Positions 18,582 to 30,008 of a stretch of DNA of 45,069 nucleotides are shown piece by piece. Each line of letters begins with the position of its first letter. Positions within the stretch are counted from its first letter, which is position 1. This DNA is from Chytriomyces cf. hyalinus JEL632 (lineage: Eukaryota > Chytridiomycota > Chytridiomycetes > Chytridiales > Chytriomycetaceae), in contig JAIWWG010000162.1 in assembly GCA_025435555.1 (NCBI GenBank), positions 1 through 45,069 of the forward strand. Reading direction: 5' to 3'. A program made the translations under genes and the position numbers. The notes below the pieces were generated by a model. That model saw nothing but the letters and a program-made list of their open reading frames with translations. It was not told where the DNA came from and searched no databases.

Positions 18582-19324
18582 TCAACAAAGCGCCAAGCAC
18601 GCTGAACACAACACCCCCTCCAGCGATCCGGGTGGCATAACCGCATCGCATAATGGGCACTTGATTACCACCGCGCAAGCTATCGGCATAGGTTTTCGAG
18701 CTGCCCAGGGTTTACTTGCAACAGACGAATTTTCCCACCACGGTTTCCGAGCGGCTGATTCTGTAGGAGCTCCTCCTGGAGGTCGAAGCCACGGTTTATT
18801 GGATCTATGGCTGATGACCGGCGACGGGGCAACAATTTCGTTTGATGTATCCAATAGTTTTCCAACCACTGGCGATTGTTGCATGGAGGTGTTCGATGAC
18901 GGAGCTTCCCAGGGCTTTTTCGCAGCCGAAACAGTCGGTTTCGACGCGTTCGATGATTGTGCGATAAGGCTGAAATTGTTGTTTGCGTGCGGATTGGAAG
19001 CAGATTGGTTCGACGCCAAGACTGGTGTTTTCCATGGCTTATTCGAAGTGGTCGTGTTTGTGGCAGATGATTCCCACGGCTTGGTTGAAGCGGTGCTCTG
19101 AGCGGCAGTTCTTTCCCATGGTTTTGCGGTATTTGAAGATGAGTAAAGGCAGATGGGCTGGATGGGGCCGGAGTTGAGACGACGCTGGTACGACGAGTAT
19201 GGGTGTGGGTTGTCTTCTCCTTGGCTGTCTCTGAGGTGGTTGATGTGAGCTGGGCAGTGTTCTTTGCCGAGTTTGGGTTCGATCGAAGTGCGAGAGAAAT
19301 GCGGCGTCGTTTCGCACTGTTCAT
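18582..19324 (-). CDS. KPW-repeat protein with C-terminal zinc ribbon (frame break)
   Basis: Not recognised. The C-terminal frame contains seven KPW motifs (AKPWER, TKPWES, NKPWKT, KKPWEA, NKPWLR, RKPWWE, SKPWAA) spaced in disordered Ser/Asn-rich sequence, then a Cys4 zinc ribbon KCPLCDAVMPPG..CSAC at the end. An N-terminal frame starting at the ATG 19324 has a basic motif (MNSAKRRRISLALRS). The two frames differ by one base; adding one base to the AAA run opposite 19132-19134 would join them, and a 34-nt GT..AG excision is a less likely option. KPW resembles tryptophan-based short linear motifs that dock to partner proteins; that is inference. The start is 83 bp from the divergent PRE3 gene. 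Confidence 0.5.
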
Positions 19325-19406
19325 TTTATGACGGCATAAATAAATATTTATGCTAAGTAAAATAAATCGGAATACGCGTCGAAGAAAAAATAACAAATAA
19401 CAAGCA

Positions 19407-20229
19407 ATGAAGCCTGGCGAAGTTGACTTGGGGGTAACAGAGAGCGATATTCGTACAGCAGGTTGAAGGCGCTAACTGCCACAGCACACAGACAACCATC
19501 ATGGCCGTCCAGTACGCGGACGGCGTCATTGTCGGCGCTGACTCTCGCACAACCACTGGATCCTACATCGGTGCGCTTTCATCTCCCCGCAATGTACATC
19601 CATTCTCGCTGACTCTATCGCTATAAACATTAGCCAACAGAGTCACGGACAAACTCACTCCCGTCCATGACCGAATCTTCTGCTGCCGCTCAGGATCTGC
19701 CGCCGACACTCAAGCAGTCGCAGATATCGTCCAGTATTACCTGCAAATGTTTGCCATGACGGAGGGCGAGCCACCCTCCGTCCACACTGCAGCCTCGCTC
19801 TTTCAGGAACTCTGTTACCAGAACAAGGATGGCCTTTCTGCAGGAATTATTGTTGGAGGATGGGACAAGCATAACGGACCATCTGTGTACTCGATTCCAC
19901 TTGGAGGGTCGATTCATAAGCAGCCTTTTGCTATTGGTGGATCGGGGTCAACGTACATTTACGGATACTGCGATGCTCACTACAAGGATAACATGACCAA
20001 GGAGGAGGCGGTTGCATTCACGAAAAATGGTGAATTGGACGCGTTCTTTTGATACTTGCAAATTTGTCGCTGAACTGTTGTTTTGTTGCACGTAAAACCA
20101 GCCATTGCGCTGGCAATGTCACGTGATGGATCCTCTGGCGGTGTTATTCGATTGGCCGTCATCACGAAAGACAATGTCGAACGTATCTTTACGCCTGGAG
20201 ACAAGCTTCCCACTTTCTGGGAGGGCTGA
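19407..20229 (+). CDS. PRE3: 20S proteasome subunit beta1 (caspase-like)
   Basis: Exons 19407-19433, 19492-19570, 19634-20029 and 20102-20229 (introns 58, 63 and 72 nt) encode 209 residues. The propeptide is only nine residues (MKPGEVDLG) and is cut before the catalytic Thr, [11 protein letters not shown], exactly as in yeast Pre3 (..VSLG/TSIMAV). Conserved features follow: [35 protein letters not shown], the Lys of TDKL that activates Thr1, and [11 protein letters not shown]. This subunit cleaves after acidic residues in the proteasome core. The first intron separates the propeptide from Thr1 and has a perfect CTAAC branch site. AATAAA follows about 20 bp after the stop. Confidence 0.96.
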
Positions 20230-20448
20230 TGCTTGTGTGAAATGCGTCTCAATAAAATGTATGCCTTTGCGGGAGAGGATGGAACGATTGTCGAGGATAA
20301 ATTTGCACTGCCCACCGTAGCTGCATCTGCCTTGTGATGCCGGAGTTCAAAGTATTGACTCAATCCAAGCCTGAAGGGCGATGTAAATATTACTCACCGC
20401 AAGTCCCACAAAATCAGCAACGACGCCGGAAAGCGCGCATCAGAAACA

Positions 20449-21905
20449 ATGCGGGCATCCATCGCAAAGATGGGCGGCAACAACACAATTACTCTTCTGT
20501 TCTACGGAGTCATGCTAGCCGTGGATGGGTAGATTGACTCTTGCCATTTGTCGATATCTCCCACGCTAACATGTACCCAGGTGCATTCGGTCTCTGTCCT
20601 TGCCCATCGCACGAAAGCGATTCTCACAGACGGTTGCTGCCGTCGTTGCGCTCATGTTTGTTCTGTGGCTTCTCGCGCTCATTGCGACTCTCCCGCTCCG
20701 CATTATTCGACATGTAAGACAGTTGTTGTTGTTGCTTCTATCATTCTCTCATTTGCATTGATGACTGTGCAGGTTGTGTGGGGTGCCGCATATGTAGGAA
20801 CAGGCGACACGTATTCGTCAACGTCGTCTGCAGTGTACTTTGATCTTCTGATTGCATACATTCGATCTCTCTTCTTTGGCCTCTTTCTGGTGATGCCTGG
20901 TAAGTCATGTGAAGTTGTGTCTGCTCTTGAGTTTATCAATCCAGGATCACTGACGGAACACTTTGAAACACAGACGCTATCCTATACCTCGTACGCTATT
21001 ACTTCCCAGGACCTATGGATAAACTATTCCATCATTCTCTCGAATTGTTCACGTCCGAAATCAAAAACACGATATTCCGTCTCGAAACCCAATCAGCGTC
21101 CTCGAAACTATCCCCTGAAACTTTGAACCAAAAGAACAGGCAACCCTCATTCAAATCCCTCTCTGCTTTCATCGGTAGATACTGGGCCCGTTTCCGAATC
21201 CTTCTCCTCGTGCAATGCATCTCATTCGTGCCAATCATTGGGCGTGCCGCTTGGCCGACAGCCACATTCATGTACACTGCCGAACGCTTCAACTGGCCCG
21301 TCGCTTTACTTCTCTTCATGACTTCCCTCACATCTCGACACATGCACAACTACATTCGCGGACCCCTCCTCCGCACTGCTTTCCAAATCCGAGCCCTCGC
21401 GCGAGAACTCGTTGAACCATACCTCAGCAAAAGCCGCATGACGTCTGCAGAAAAATCTGTATGGCTAACAAGGAACGAAATTGTGATGCTTGGGTTCACG
21501 GGTCCATTGTTTCTTGCACTGTGTGTTCCGATTTTGGGACCTGCCGTACACTTTGCACTTGCGAACAGCGCGTCGGCGAGGCTTTGTTTGGAATTGTTTG
21601 ATGAAGTGGATCTTGTTGAGGGAGAGGACAGTATTCCTGGGGTGCCTAGTCGTGGATTGTGTGAGCCGAGATTGGAGTTTATGTACGGTGCCGGATTTTT
21701 CAATGCGGGACTTGATGTTGCGGGCAAAGCGGATGTGCTGGTGCAGAAATTTGTCGTGTGGCTGTCTGTAAAGGCGGAAGATGTCTTAAAGAGGTTTGAA
21801 GCGGTTCAGTATGTCGACATGTGGATGCAAAAAGTGGCAGCCTTTTTGAGAAAGTTGGAAGGTCGCGAGTTGGAGGGAAGGGACTCTGGAGTAAAAAGAG
21901 AGTAA
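20449..21905 (+). CDS. Multi-pass membrane protein, EI24/RRT8-like
   Basis: Exons 20449-20528, 20581-20713, 20773-20899 and 20974-21905 (introns 52, 59 and 74 nt) give 423 residues in one frame. Hydrophobic segments include ALMFVLWLLALIATLPLRI, FGLFLVMPDAILYLV, LLLVQCISFVPIIG and MLGFTGPLFLALCVPILGPA. The combination of RNEIVMLGFTGPLF with VPILGPAVHFALANSASA resembles the EI24 and yeast outer-spore-wall (RRT8/LDS) family, where an ER or lipid-droplet location is known. The family call rests on this pattern only. The second ATG at 20470 is an alternative start. It ends 80 bp from the convergent ABCC gene. Confidence 0.6.
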
Positions 21906-21985
21906 GAATCGACGCGTCATACACTGATAAACATCTGCCGCATCAACGGATTTTTATCGTTGTTCCAAAACTTGATAAACTTTAT

Positions 21986-24900
21986 TTATTGAAGCTCCCT
22001 ATGTGGTCGTGTCATAGTTAAATGTTCCTGTTTTTCTCTCTGACTTTCAGAGGCAAGTGCGCGCAAGGCTGTCGCATTCTGCTGCCCCGTTTCTTGTACC
22101 ATCCCTGCAAACACACTCAAAGGACGGCCGTCAAGGCCATCCTGTGCCAGCAAAGCAGCCGGCGAGTCAAATTCGGCAATGTTTCCACCATCGAGAACAA
22201 GGATCCTGTCTGAATCAATGACCGTGTTCAAGCGATGCGCAATCTGCGAATTGATGAAAAAACATCAGGAAAACAAACTGGATAAAGACCGAAAACTATA
22301 TACCGTAAAGATGGTCGCGTCGCGCATGGTTGTCCGCAACGTGTTTTGGATCTGGTGGTCAGTTTCCAGGTCTACGTTCGCGGTGCATTCATCCAGAACT
22401 ACCAGGCTCGACTTTCGAAGAATTGCGCGTGCAAGACACAGAAGTTGCCGTTGTCCTACAGACATGTTGTCACCACCCGCCGCCACTATGAATAATGAGT
22501 TAAGGGTCATGAGTCGATATAAAGAGGTTTTGAGCAGAATTAGGAAAACAATACCAGCGCCGTCAAGTTGTCCGTCCATTTCAGCAACAGCACCCTTCAA
22601 TCCACTCGCTTCCAATGCGCTCCAAATCGTGATATCGTCATGCTCATTGAATGGATCCATATTCGTGCGCACAGTGCCTGAAAACAAAATCGGGTCTTGA
22701 GGGATGATACTCAACCGCGATCTCAAGTCCTTGAGCCCCAATGACTTTGTGGATATGCCGTCAATGACAACATCGCCCTCTTCAAAGTCAATCATGCGAA
22801 AGATGGAAAGCATGAGAGAACTCTTTCCAGAGCCTGTGCGTCCGACAACTCCAATCTGCACCATAAGATTTTAGTTTTACCAGTGCATTTGGAAGGGATC
22901 GTAACTCACTTTTTCATGGCGCATTGTTTTTAACGAAATCTTGTTCAGAACTAGCGGTAACCCAGCCTGGTATCGCATCGAGACATTGCGGAATTCAAGA
23001 ACACCGTCGCTTGGCCACACGGACGGTGGTCGAGAGTCCTGGATAACACCAGGTGCCTCTGTTTCAAGGCGGGTTGCGTAATAGTGCATTCGTTCGATGC
23101 TGACAAGCTGTACTTCAGCCTCAGTGTACTGCCGAATACACATTTGGAGCAGTTGGGTTGTTTGCAACACGTACGACAAGGCGAGACCCATCAGTGCTGG
23201 CGAGATGGAAGACTAAAAATAATGACATAAAGTAAGGCCAAGTGGACAGGATCGAAAACACGTCAACATACTCTCGATATAACAGCAAATAACGACGTTG
23301 TCAACACAAGCGAGTTTCCAATGTACTCAAGACGCATTCCCAGCCATCTCGCCCCAATTTGCTGCAAATAGTACGGCTTGTTGTTTTGATCAATCAACAT
23401 GTCCGTCTTGGCGATGAATCGAGCTTGTTCGCGGTACGCCCGGATTGTGTTGACTCCAGTCATGGACTCTGTAATATGAGAGTACAACGGCGACCGTGTG
23501 AGTGCGTCAAGTCGTTTCAACTCTCGTGCTGTGCGGCGATACATGTCTTGCAGGAAGTAGTAGGCGGCCATGAGTGGGACCAGTGCGACCAAGAACCAGC
23601 CTGATGTGGAGTATGAGACAAGGCAGAAGGTGGAGAATGCCATTCCGAACGAGATGAAGAACATTCGGACAGCGTCTGGGAGCGTGTTGTCGATCACTGC
23701 AGATAAAGTTCCAATAAGTCAGGAGCCCAAACAAGTAATAAAATCCAACACTACCATCTTGGTCCCTTGAAAACCGATTAAGCACACGTCCAAGCGGATT
23801 CGTGTCAAAGAACGAGGTCGGAGTGTGAATCACACGCTTGAGCGCGTCTTGATGCAACGTCTTTGCAGCAACGGTTCCTCCAATCGCCACCATCAACGAA
23901 AACACAATTATCAAAACAGACTGCGACAGTCCAAGCCCAAAGTATGTCCACATGTATGCTGCGTTTGAAAAGTCGGGGATAGAGCGATTGCACCAATACA
24001 CCAGCCACAAGTCCGTTGCTATGCGGCACAGCTGAGAGAGTGGAGAGAGTTAGTGGCTGGCTGTATAAACTACTTCCTGAAAGAACTGACCTGAGCAAGC
24101 ACCAGCAATAAAAGAATTGAAAACACAACGCCCCATCCTCCCATTGCTACTGCAAAGGTGATGAAAACAGAGCTTTTCACTGCGCCCGTTTCTCGATCTT
24201 CCACCGTCATTAACTCCTTCGGTGCATTCGGCTTTTTCGCAAGGTCAATCTCGCCATTCTTCTCCTCAGTTGAAATATGCTTTTCCTCATCGGCATCATC
24301 CGGCTCCTCAGCAACACCGCCATAACTTGTCATGAGTGCCGAAAACTCGCCCTTGGAGGCAATCAGTTCGGCGTAAGTGCCGCACTCGGAGATGCGGCCG
24401 TTCTTCATAGTCACAACAATATCGCACTGTGGCACGAAATGAAGTTGGTGCGTGACAAGGAGACGCGTGCGGTCTTTCAGCTCGCCGCAAATGCATTCGT
24501 TGAATATGAATTTGCCAACGTGTGCTGCAAAGTGTAATTGAGTGTCAGCGCATCCAATGGAGGGGATTTAATACGTTTGGTACCATCGACTGCTGAAAGA
24601 ACATCATCAAGGAGAACAATGGAGCTGTTGAAGTACACAAGACGCGCCAAACTGGAAGAACACAATATTCAATCTCAGTTCATAAAGATCAATCAAAGCT
24701 CACCTGACGCGCTGCTTCTGCCCACCACTGAGATTGATGCCACGCTCGCCAATCTCAGCCATATCTCCACCAGCAAGCACTTCCAAGTCCCGCCTAAGTG
24801 CACACACATCAATAGCACGATCATATCTTTCCTGGTCAAAGGGCAGTCCAAACAAAATATTGTCCCTCAGACTCGCGTTCATGATCCACGCCGTCTGTGG

Positions 24901-26777
24901 CGCGTACCCCACAGACCCGTTGAACACAACTTTCGCGTCCGAGTTGAGTGGCTTCAGTTGCCCGACTGTCGCATTCAGCAACGAGCTTTTACCGGACCCA
25001 ACCGCACCAACAATTGCAACTAGCGCGCCTTTGGGAACTCTGAGTTCAATGTTGTGCAGTGTGATGCGATCAAAGGGTTCGACTCCAGTAGCTCCCTCGA
25101 CGGTGACTCCTTCTTTAATAATGAACCCGCTCGACTCATTGTGCGCTCCTGAATCTTGAGCAGACTCCCACACAAAGTCTCCGCGCGTGACTGTTACTGC
25201 ATACTCCGCATCTGCATCGACACTAGGCTCAAACGTGCTCTCTGGACTCATGAGCAATGCATGAATACGAGTCAGAGCAACCCGCGTATCCGCCCATGAT
25301 CCAATCATTTGCGGTGTCCACATGAGAGGTCCTCTCAGTTGGTTGAACAGTGCCAGGGCAGTGAATACCTGAAAACCAATAAGTATATTTGTTCAGCCTG
25401 GCTGCAACAAATGTGAGTTAAAAGAAAGGTTTTCGAACCACAGTCGCGTCAAAGACCGGGCTTGTCACAGAGTACACAATAAACGTCACAACGCCCGCCA
25501 TGACTGGGATGGCAAATCCAGATGCTGTGATGCCTGCGCGGATCATATTCCCAGAGACGACTGCCTTCAATTCTTCCATGCGGATATGAATGATTCTTTC
25601 CAAGAAGGAGTCTTCCCATCTGATGATGTCTCGGAGTTAGTTGCCAGCAACATCTGAAGTCATTCTTCTTACGCAAAGAATTTGATGACGCGGATTGAAG
25701 ACAAGGTCTCGGAGGTAAGCCTTAAACGCTGGTCCGTCTTTTTTGCGTTCGTTTTTCGAAGACTGACGAGCGTTTTGATGACATAGACTTGCAGCGGAAC
25801 CATTGCCACCAGAAGCGCCAGTCCAGCAAGAGCCGCAACCCCAATCGTGTGAATAAGAATGCCAATAATAACAGCAACTTGAATCGGAAACGTCCACTGC
25901 AAATGGAACAGCACAATAAACATCTCGGTCCGAATCAAGTCCGTGCTGATAATGTTTGTGATATGGCCTGGGTTGAATTGCTGTCTTGAAGCACCGGATA
26001 AGCGCATGGACTTTCTGTAAATTGCGCCCGTGAGAGTTGCGCGCATGGACATGCTGTAAGCTGTTGCCCGTGAGAAGAAAAACTGGGAGTTGCGAAAAAG
26101 GAAAGTCATTCAGCCCAGCTGTATTGGACGCGGGTAAGACACTGGAAATTGGTAGAGACCTGGATCAGAGTACTGGCAGTCATGTTGATCAGGAACAAGC
26201 CAAACGCATAAATGAGGCCCATGTACAACGGAGGTGGATTCGAGCCACTGGACTCGGCTACGTATCGAATAATTACTTGCAGAAACAGGGGCGCAATGCT
26301 GTTGAGAATATCTGCGATGAATTTGAGCTTTGTTTCGAGGTGGTGAGACAAGTTGCAGTTGTGGATAAGTGCCAGCGTGTTCTCACCAGTCCAATCGGAA
26401 AGAAGCCTCGACCAAACATGGTGATGAGGATACGGACAATCGAAGGTTCCATAGGCTTGTGTTTCTTATCCGAGGACCCAGCGTGGGCTTCTGCCTGTGC
26501 GAGGAGACAGGCGTTCTGCGCCTTTGACCATTCGGCCTCGAAGCGGTCAATTAGGGCTGTTGAATGGTAACGTTCGGCAAGAGGAAACAAGTCTTCCAGA
26601 GACAGAATATTCTTGTATCCGTGGCGGAAGAGAGGTCCAAGCCCTGTCCAGGATAAAGTTAAAAGCTTGTGGCAGCAATGCCAGCAGCCTGAACTCACAT
26701 GCCAGAGTGACCCAAGAACCAAAGTGCGCTGACGATTCAGGCGACTGCTTCGGTGTTGTGTATGCCTTCTTTGCCAT
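21986..26777 (-). CDS. ABC transporter of the ABCC (MRP) subfamily, 14 exons
   Basis: Exons from 5' to 3': 26699-26777, 26387-26643, 26160-26327, 25673-26082, 25442-25619, 24704-25368, 24575-24651, 24091-24524, 23755-24031, 23272-23696, 22910-23212, 22555-22855, 22304-22485 and 21986-22243. They sum to 4,014 nt, or 1,337 residues, a full-size ABCC without an N-terminal TMD0 (like MRP4). NBD1 has Walker [13 protein letters not shown], signature LSGGQKQRV and Walker [17 protein letters not shown]2 has Walker [11 protein letters not shown], signature [13 protein letters not shown] and [13 protein letters not shown], with the ABCC-typical Asp-Glu. Both sites therefore look able to hydrolyse ATP. 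It should export anionic or conjugated substrates from cytoplasm or into vacuoles. One splice site (25441, GTGGTT donor) is less certain. Confidence 0.93.
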
Positions 26778-26900
26778 GTTTTCTGGCCAGTTGCAGTTGA
26801 CATATCCACAACTTAACCGAGATCAGTCATCAAAGCCCATTTGTCATCGGGAAATCTGTATTTACGTAAATATTTTACGCAAATAAATACAAACACAGCC
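26778..26900. promoter_or_regulatory. 123-bp divergent promoter between ABCC transporter and PAQR gene
   Basis: Only 123 bp separate the two start codons. The palindrome TTACGTAA at 26862-26869 is the high-affinity site of AP-1-like bZIP factors (a YRE for yeast Yap1), and a TTTACGCAA-like half-site follows. AT-rich sequence surrounds both. Confidence 0.5.
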
Positions 26901-28339
26901 ATGCAATCAGATCCCACGCCAGCAGCAGGAACAACAATCGAAATCGAAGATGTAACTCAGGGCTAACAACGTCGATGCAAGAGGCTTCTCAAACGTGACT
27001 CTGGTTGATAAGCCTGAACAATCTCCAAAGGAGGGGTCCAACTCCCTCAGCGGTTCTTGCGCATTAAACGCGAACCATTCGAGGCAGACACCGCAGTTAC
27101 AAATGAGGGAAAGCATGCCCGACTGGTACCAGCATGAACCCTTCATCTGGTCTGGCTACAGACCCATCACTCCCTCCGTTCTTGTCTGCCTCCGATCTTG
27201 GACATATCTGCACAACGAATCCGGCAACATCTACACGCATCTGTTTGGCACCATACTCTTTGTTGTAATGCTGGGGTATTCATGGGGTCATCTCGCTGTA
27301 CTGGAAGGACTGACGGGCGTTACTTGGCAGGACTATTTGATCTTTGCAACGTTGTTAGTGCAACTGTGTTTATTTTCAAACAATTGATTGGCTCCTGTGT
27401 CACCTCAACATTCTCGAAACAGGCATATTGGCATCGCGAGCTGCTTTGCGCTATCGACAATGTTCCACTCACTCTGCTGCCATTCGAAGGAAATAAACAG
27501 AGCCTGTCTTCGAGCCGACTACGCTGGGATCGTTTTTCAAATAGGCGGTTGCTTTGTTTCGAGCGTTTACTACGCGTTTTATTGCAACAAGCCCGTGCAG
27601 ATGGCGTATCTTGGAATGATTCTCGCATCTGGGGCTGCGACAGTGAGGACTTGTTGTTGATTCTGGGAAGGATGCTGGTTTATATGCGTGATTAGATATT
27701 TTGCAACGTCTCATCGCGATTCATGAAGCCAAAATATGCGGTTCTTCGGCTTTCTCTCTTTGTGGCGTTTGGATTCTTGGGCCTGATTCCCATTGGCCAC
27801 TCGAGCGTGTTGTATGGGGTGTAAGTGTGATCCAGTTGCAGAGTCTGATTAATGTTCTTGGGTACTAGCTAAAGCATTGATTAGGAGTACTAGCATGCAT
27901 ATACTTTTAGATTCAGGGTGTTGATGAATCATTTTTGTTCAGTTTGAATTCACGAAGCGATCGATTGCATTCAACTATGTTCTTTTGATGGCCATGTTCA
28001 ATCTGTCTGGCTCAGTCATTTTCCACTGTCGCATTCCCGAGCGTTTTTATCCTGGACGCTTCGATTACTTTGTGAGTGCTCTTCTTTTGTTTCAAGAACT
28101 CTTTCTGATTCCATCCATCCCCTTCTGATCACATTTTCACGTCATAATCTCCTTCTCACATATACTATCTTTTACAGGGTCAGTCACATCAGATTATGCA
28201 CGTCTGCATTATCCTCGGCGCTCTGAGTCACTACTTCGGCATTTCTGAAACCTTTCGTTTCTGGCACCTCCAAAATGGGATGTGCCAAATTCCAGTGGGC
28301 CAAATGAACCTGTCGGTGGCAAATATGAACGGTTGGTAG
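26901..28339 (+). CDS. PAQR/AdipoR (haemolysin III family) seven-helix membrane protein
   Basis: Six exons: 26901-26951, 27013-27365, 27423-27642, 27696-27818, 27943-28071 and about 28179-28339, close to 345 residues. Family marks are plain: NESGNIYTHLFG at the first helix, STMFHSL and RADYAGIVFQIGG for the zinc-binding His and Asp, PERFYPGRFDYF, and SHQIMHVC with the C-terminal zinc ligands. Yeast relatives (IZH genes) act in zinc and lipid homeostasis; animal AdipoR act as ceramidases. The first intron is uncertain because its acceptor GATAAG lacks a pyrimidine tract; translation could instead start at MRESMPDWYQ. The third intron acceptor and the last exon start may be off by one base. Confidence 0.88.
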
Positions 28340-28684
28340 ATTTAAACGCGAGACTTTTTAGAGAGGTTGCTATGTAAAAATGAATGGAGGATTTTGTAGA
28401 TTGCCTCATGCTTCATAACATAAGAATGTTGTTCCCTCTTGCTTTCGAGCATTCAAATTTGAAAGCGGACCACGACCGATTAATTGGTATCTGGCGATCG
28501 CATTGATCAGCTCTCAGTCATGCATCTATTAGTTCACCACCAGCTTGCTCCATTGTTGCTTCATTCCATGTCGACAGTATCCATGCTCTTCATTTTCCAG
28601 TTCCTCGACTGTTGTGCGTTTTCCAAAGTTGGATAGGGTGCAGTTGTGGCACTTTTCTAATCGGTCTCGATTTTAAAGCAAAAC
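28340..28684. other. Intergenic/promoter of RPS13
   Basis: About 345 bp with no protein gene. It should hold the PAQR 3' end and the RPS13 promoter and leader; pyrimidine-rich stretches (28540-28610) are typical upstream of ribosomal protein genes. Confidence 0.4.
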
Positions 28685-28792
28685 GTGAGTGCATGCAGAT
28701 ACAGCACCCACCTCTCCCATCGCCACGGCTATGGCCACGACCGCCATCCGGAACCATCGTCACTAACGTCGCAATTACAGAATCTAAGCAAG

Positions 28793-29681
28793 ATGGGTCG
28801 TATGCATGCTCCAGGAAAGGGTATCTCTTCGAGTGCCCTCCCATACCGCAGAACTCCTGCTTCATGGGTCAAGACCACCCCCGATGAGGTCGTTGACTCC
28901 ATCTGCAAGGTGATCATCTGTCGAAAACCATCAGTGCACAACGATATGCGATATTGAACTGTCTCCGTCCTCATCAATCCTCAGCTTGCCAAGAAGGGTC
29001 TCACCCCATCCCAGATCGGTGTCATTCTGCGTGACTCCCACGGTGTTGCCCAGGTCCGTTTCGTGACCGGTAACAAGGTTCTGCGTATCCTCAAGTCCAA
29101 CGGTCTCGGCCCAGAGATCCCAGAGGACCTTTACCACCTTATCAAGAAGGCCGTTGCTGTCAGAAAGCACATGGAGAAGCACCGCAAAGACTGCGACTCC
29201 AAGTTCCGTTTGATTCTCATCGAGTCCCGTATCCACCGTCTTGCTCGTTACTACAAGACCGCTGGTCAGCTCGCTCCCAACTGGAAGTAGTGAGTAGCAC
29301 TTCTTCGATTTGACTTTTTACCTTCGCGCATGGCCATATGTTGGCACTTTGTTCGTGCTTTGGGCCTCGCGGGCGTTGGGGATTGTCGCAGTGGTCGAAA
29401 GTTGCTAAGTACGGGTGATGCCGCTTTGAACCTCCTCGTCATCTGCTGTCTCCACTCCAAATGACTTTGCCTCGTGCGAGTCTGCAAACGCGACCCAAAT
29501 GACTATTCAATATGGACAGTGCTTTGTGGTCTGTCTTGGGCGATCTCTGTTTTGAAAAAAGCAGGATCACATGCCCAAGCTTACTCTGCTCTCGTCGTCG
29601 TTGAACCTTGTTTACTGATCCTGTTGCCCCTTTCTTTCCAAAATAGCGAGGCTGCCACTGCCTCTACCCTCGTGTCCTAAG
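28793..29681 (+). CDS. RPS13: 40S ribosomal protein uS15 (S13)
   Basis: Exons 28793-28909, 28985-29289 and 29648-29681 encode 151 residues, the exact family length. The start [20 protein letters not shown], the core [20 protein letters not shown] and the end [14 protein letters not shown] (split by the last intron) are diagnostic. It binds 18S rRNA in the central domain of the small subunit. A probable 5'-UTR intron spans 28685-28780 (GTGAGT..CACTAACG..TTACAG), just before AATCTAAGCAAG and the ATG. The second coding intron is 358 nt, several times longer than others here. AATAAA at 29777-29782 ends the gene. Confidence 0.97.
29290..29647 (+). other. Long second intron of RPS13
   Basis: A 358-nt intron in a window where most introns are 50-90 nt. 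In animals RPS13 introns host the snoRNA U14. Here a GTGATG at about 29418 and a CTGA at about 29613 are too far apart for a simple C/D snoRNA, and no clear H/ACA fold was found by eye. It remains only a candidate host. Confidence 0.3.
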
Positions 29682-30008
29682 CGCACGGCATTTCGGCGGA
29701 TTTGACGTTCGGTCTTGCTGGATTGTTACTTTATGGAGGAATGATGGTTCCATTATGTCTCTGACGATGAAGATTGAATAAACTCTGTCTTTGACATATT
29801 TTCAAGCTTTTGCGGACTGATAGTTCTGATACTCGAGTTGTTTTTCTTCATCTGACATCACAATAACAAAGCGAACACTGTGGCTGCGGCTTTGGTTGGG
29901 TTTGGGGCTGCGGTTTGGAGAAAAAACACTCCGGGTCGATGAAACAGGGGGTGGCCACAGTCTTGCACGCATTAGCGATAAGTGTTGTGTAGCTCCTGGG
30001 AAAAGCTC
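29682..30008. other. Intergenic, no gene seen
   Basis: The region holds the RPS13 3' UTR with AATAAA at 29777-29782 and a G/T-rich stretch near 29880-29940. It probably carries the promoter of the DUF885 gene. Confidence 0.5.

Noticed and set aside
18661-19101. Open frame of 146 residues on the + strand
   Set aside because: It is the complement of the KPW-repeat gene; composition and motifs support the minus strand.
29418-29613. C/D-box snoRNA in RPS13 intron 2
   Set aside because: Candidate C and D boxes are about 195 nt apart with no closing stem seen.
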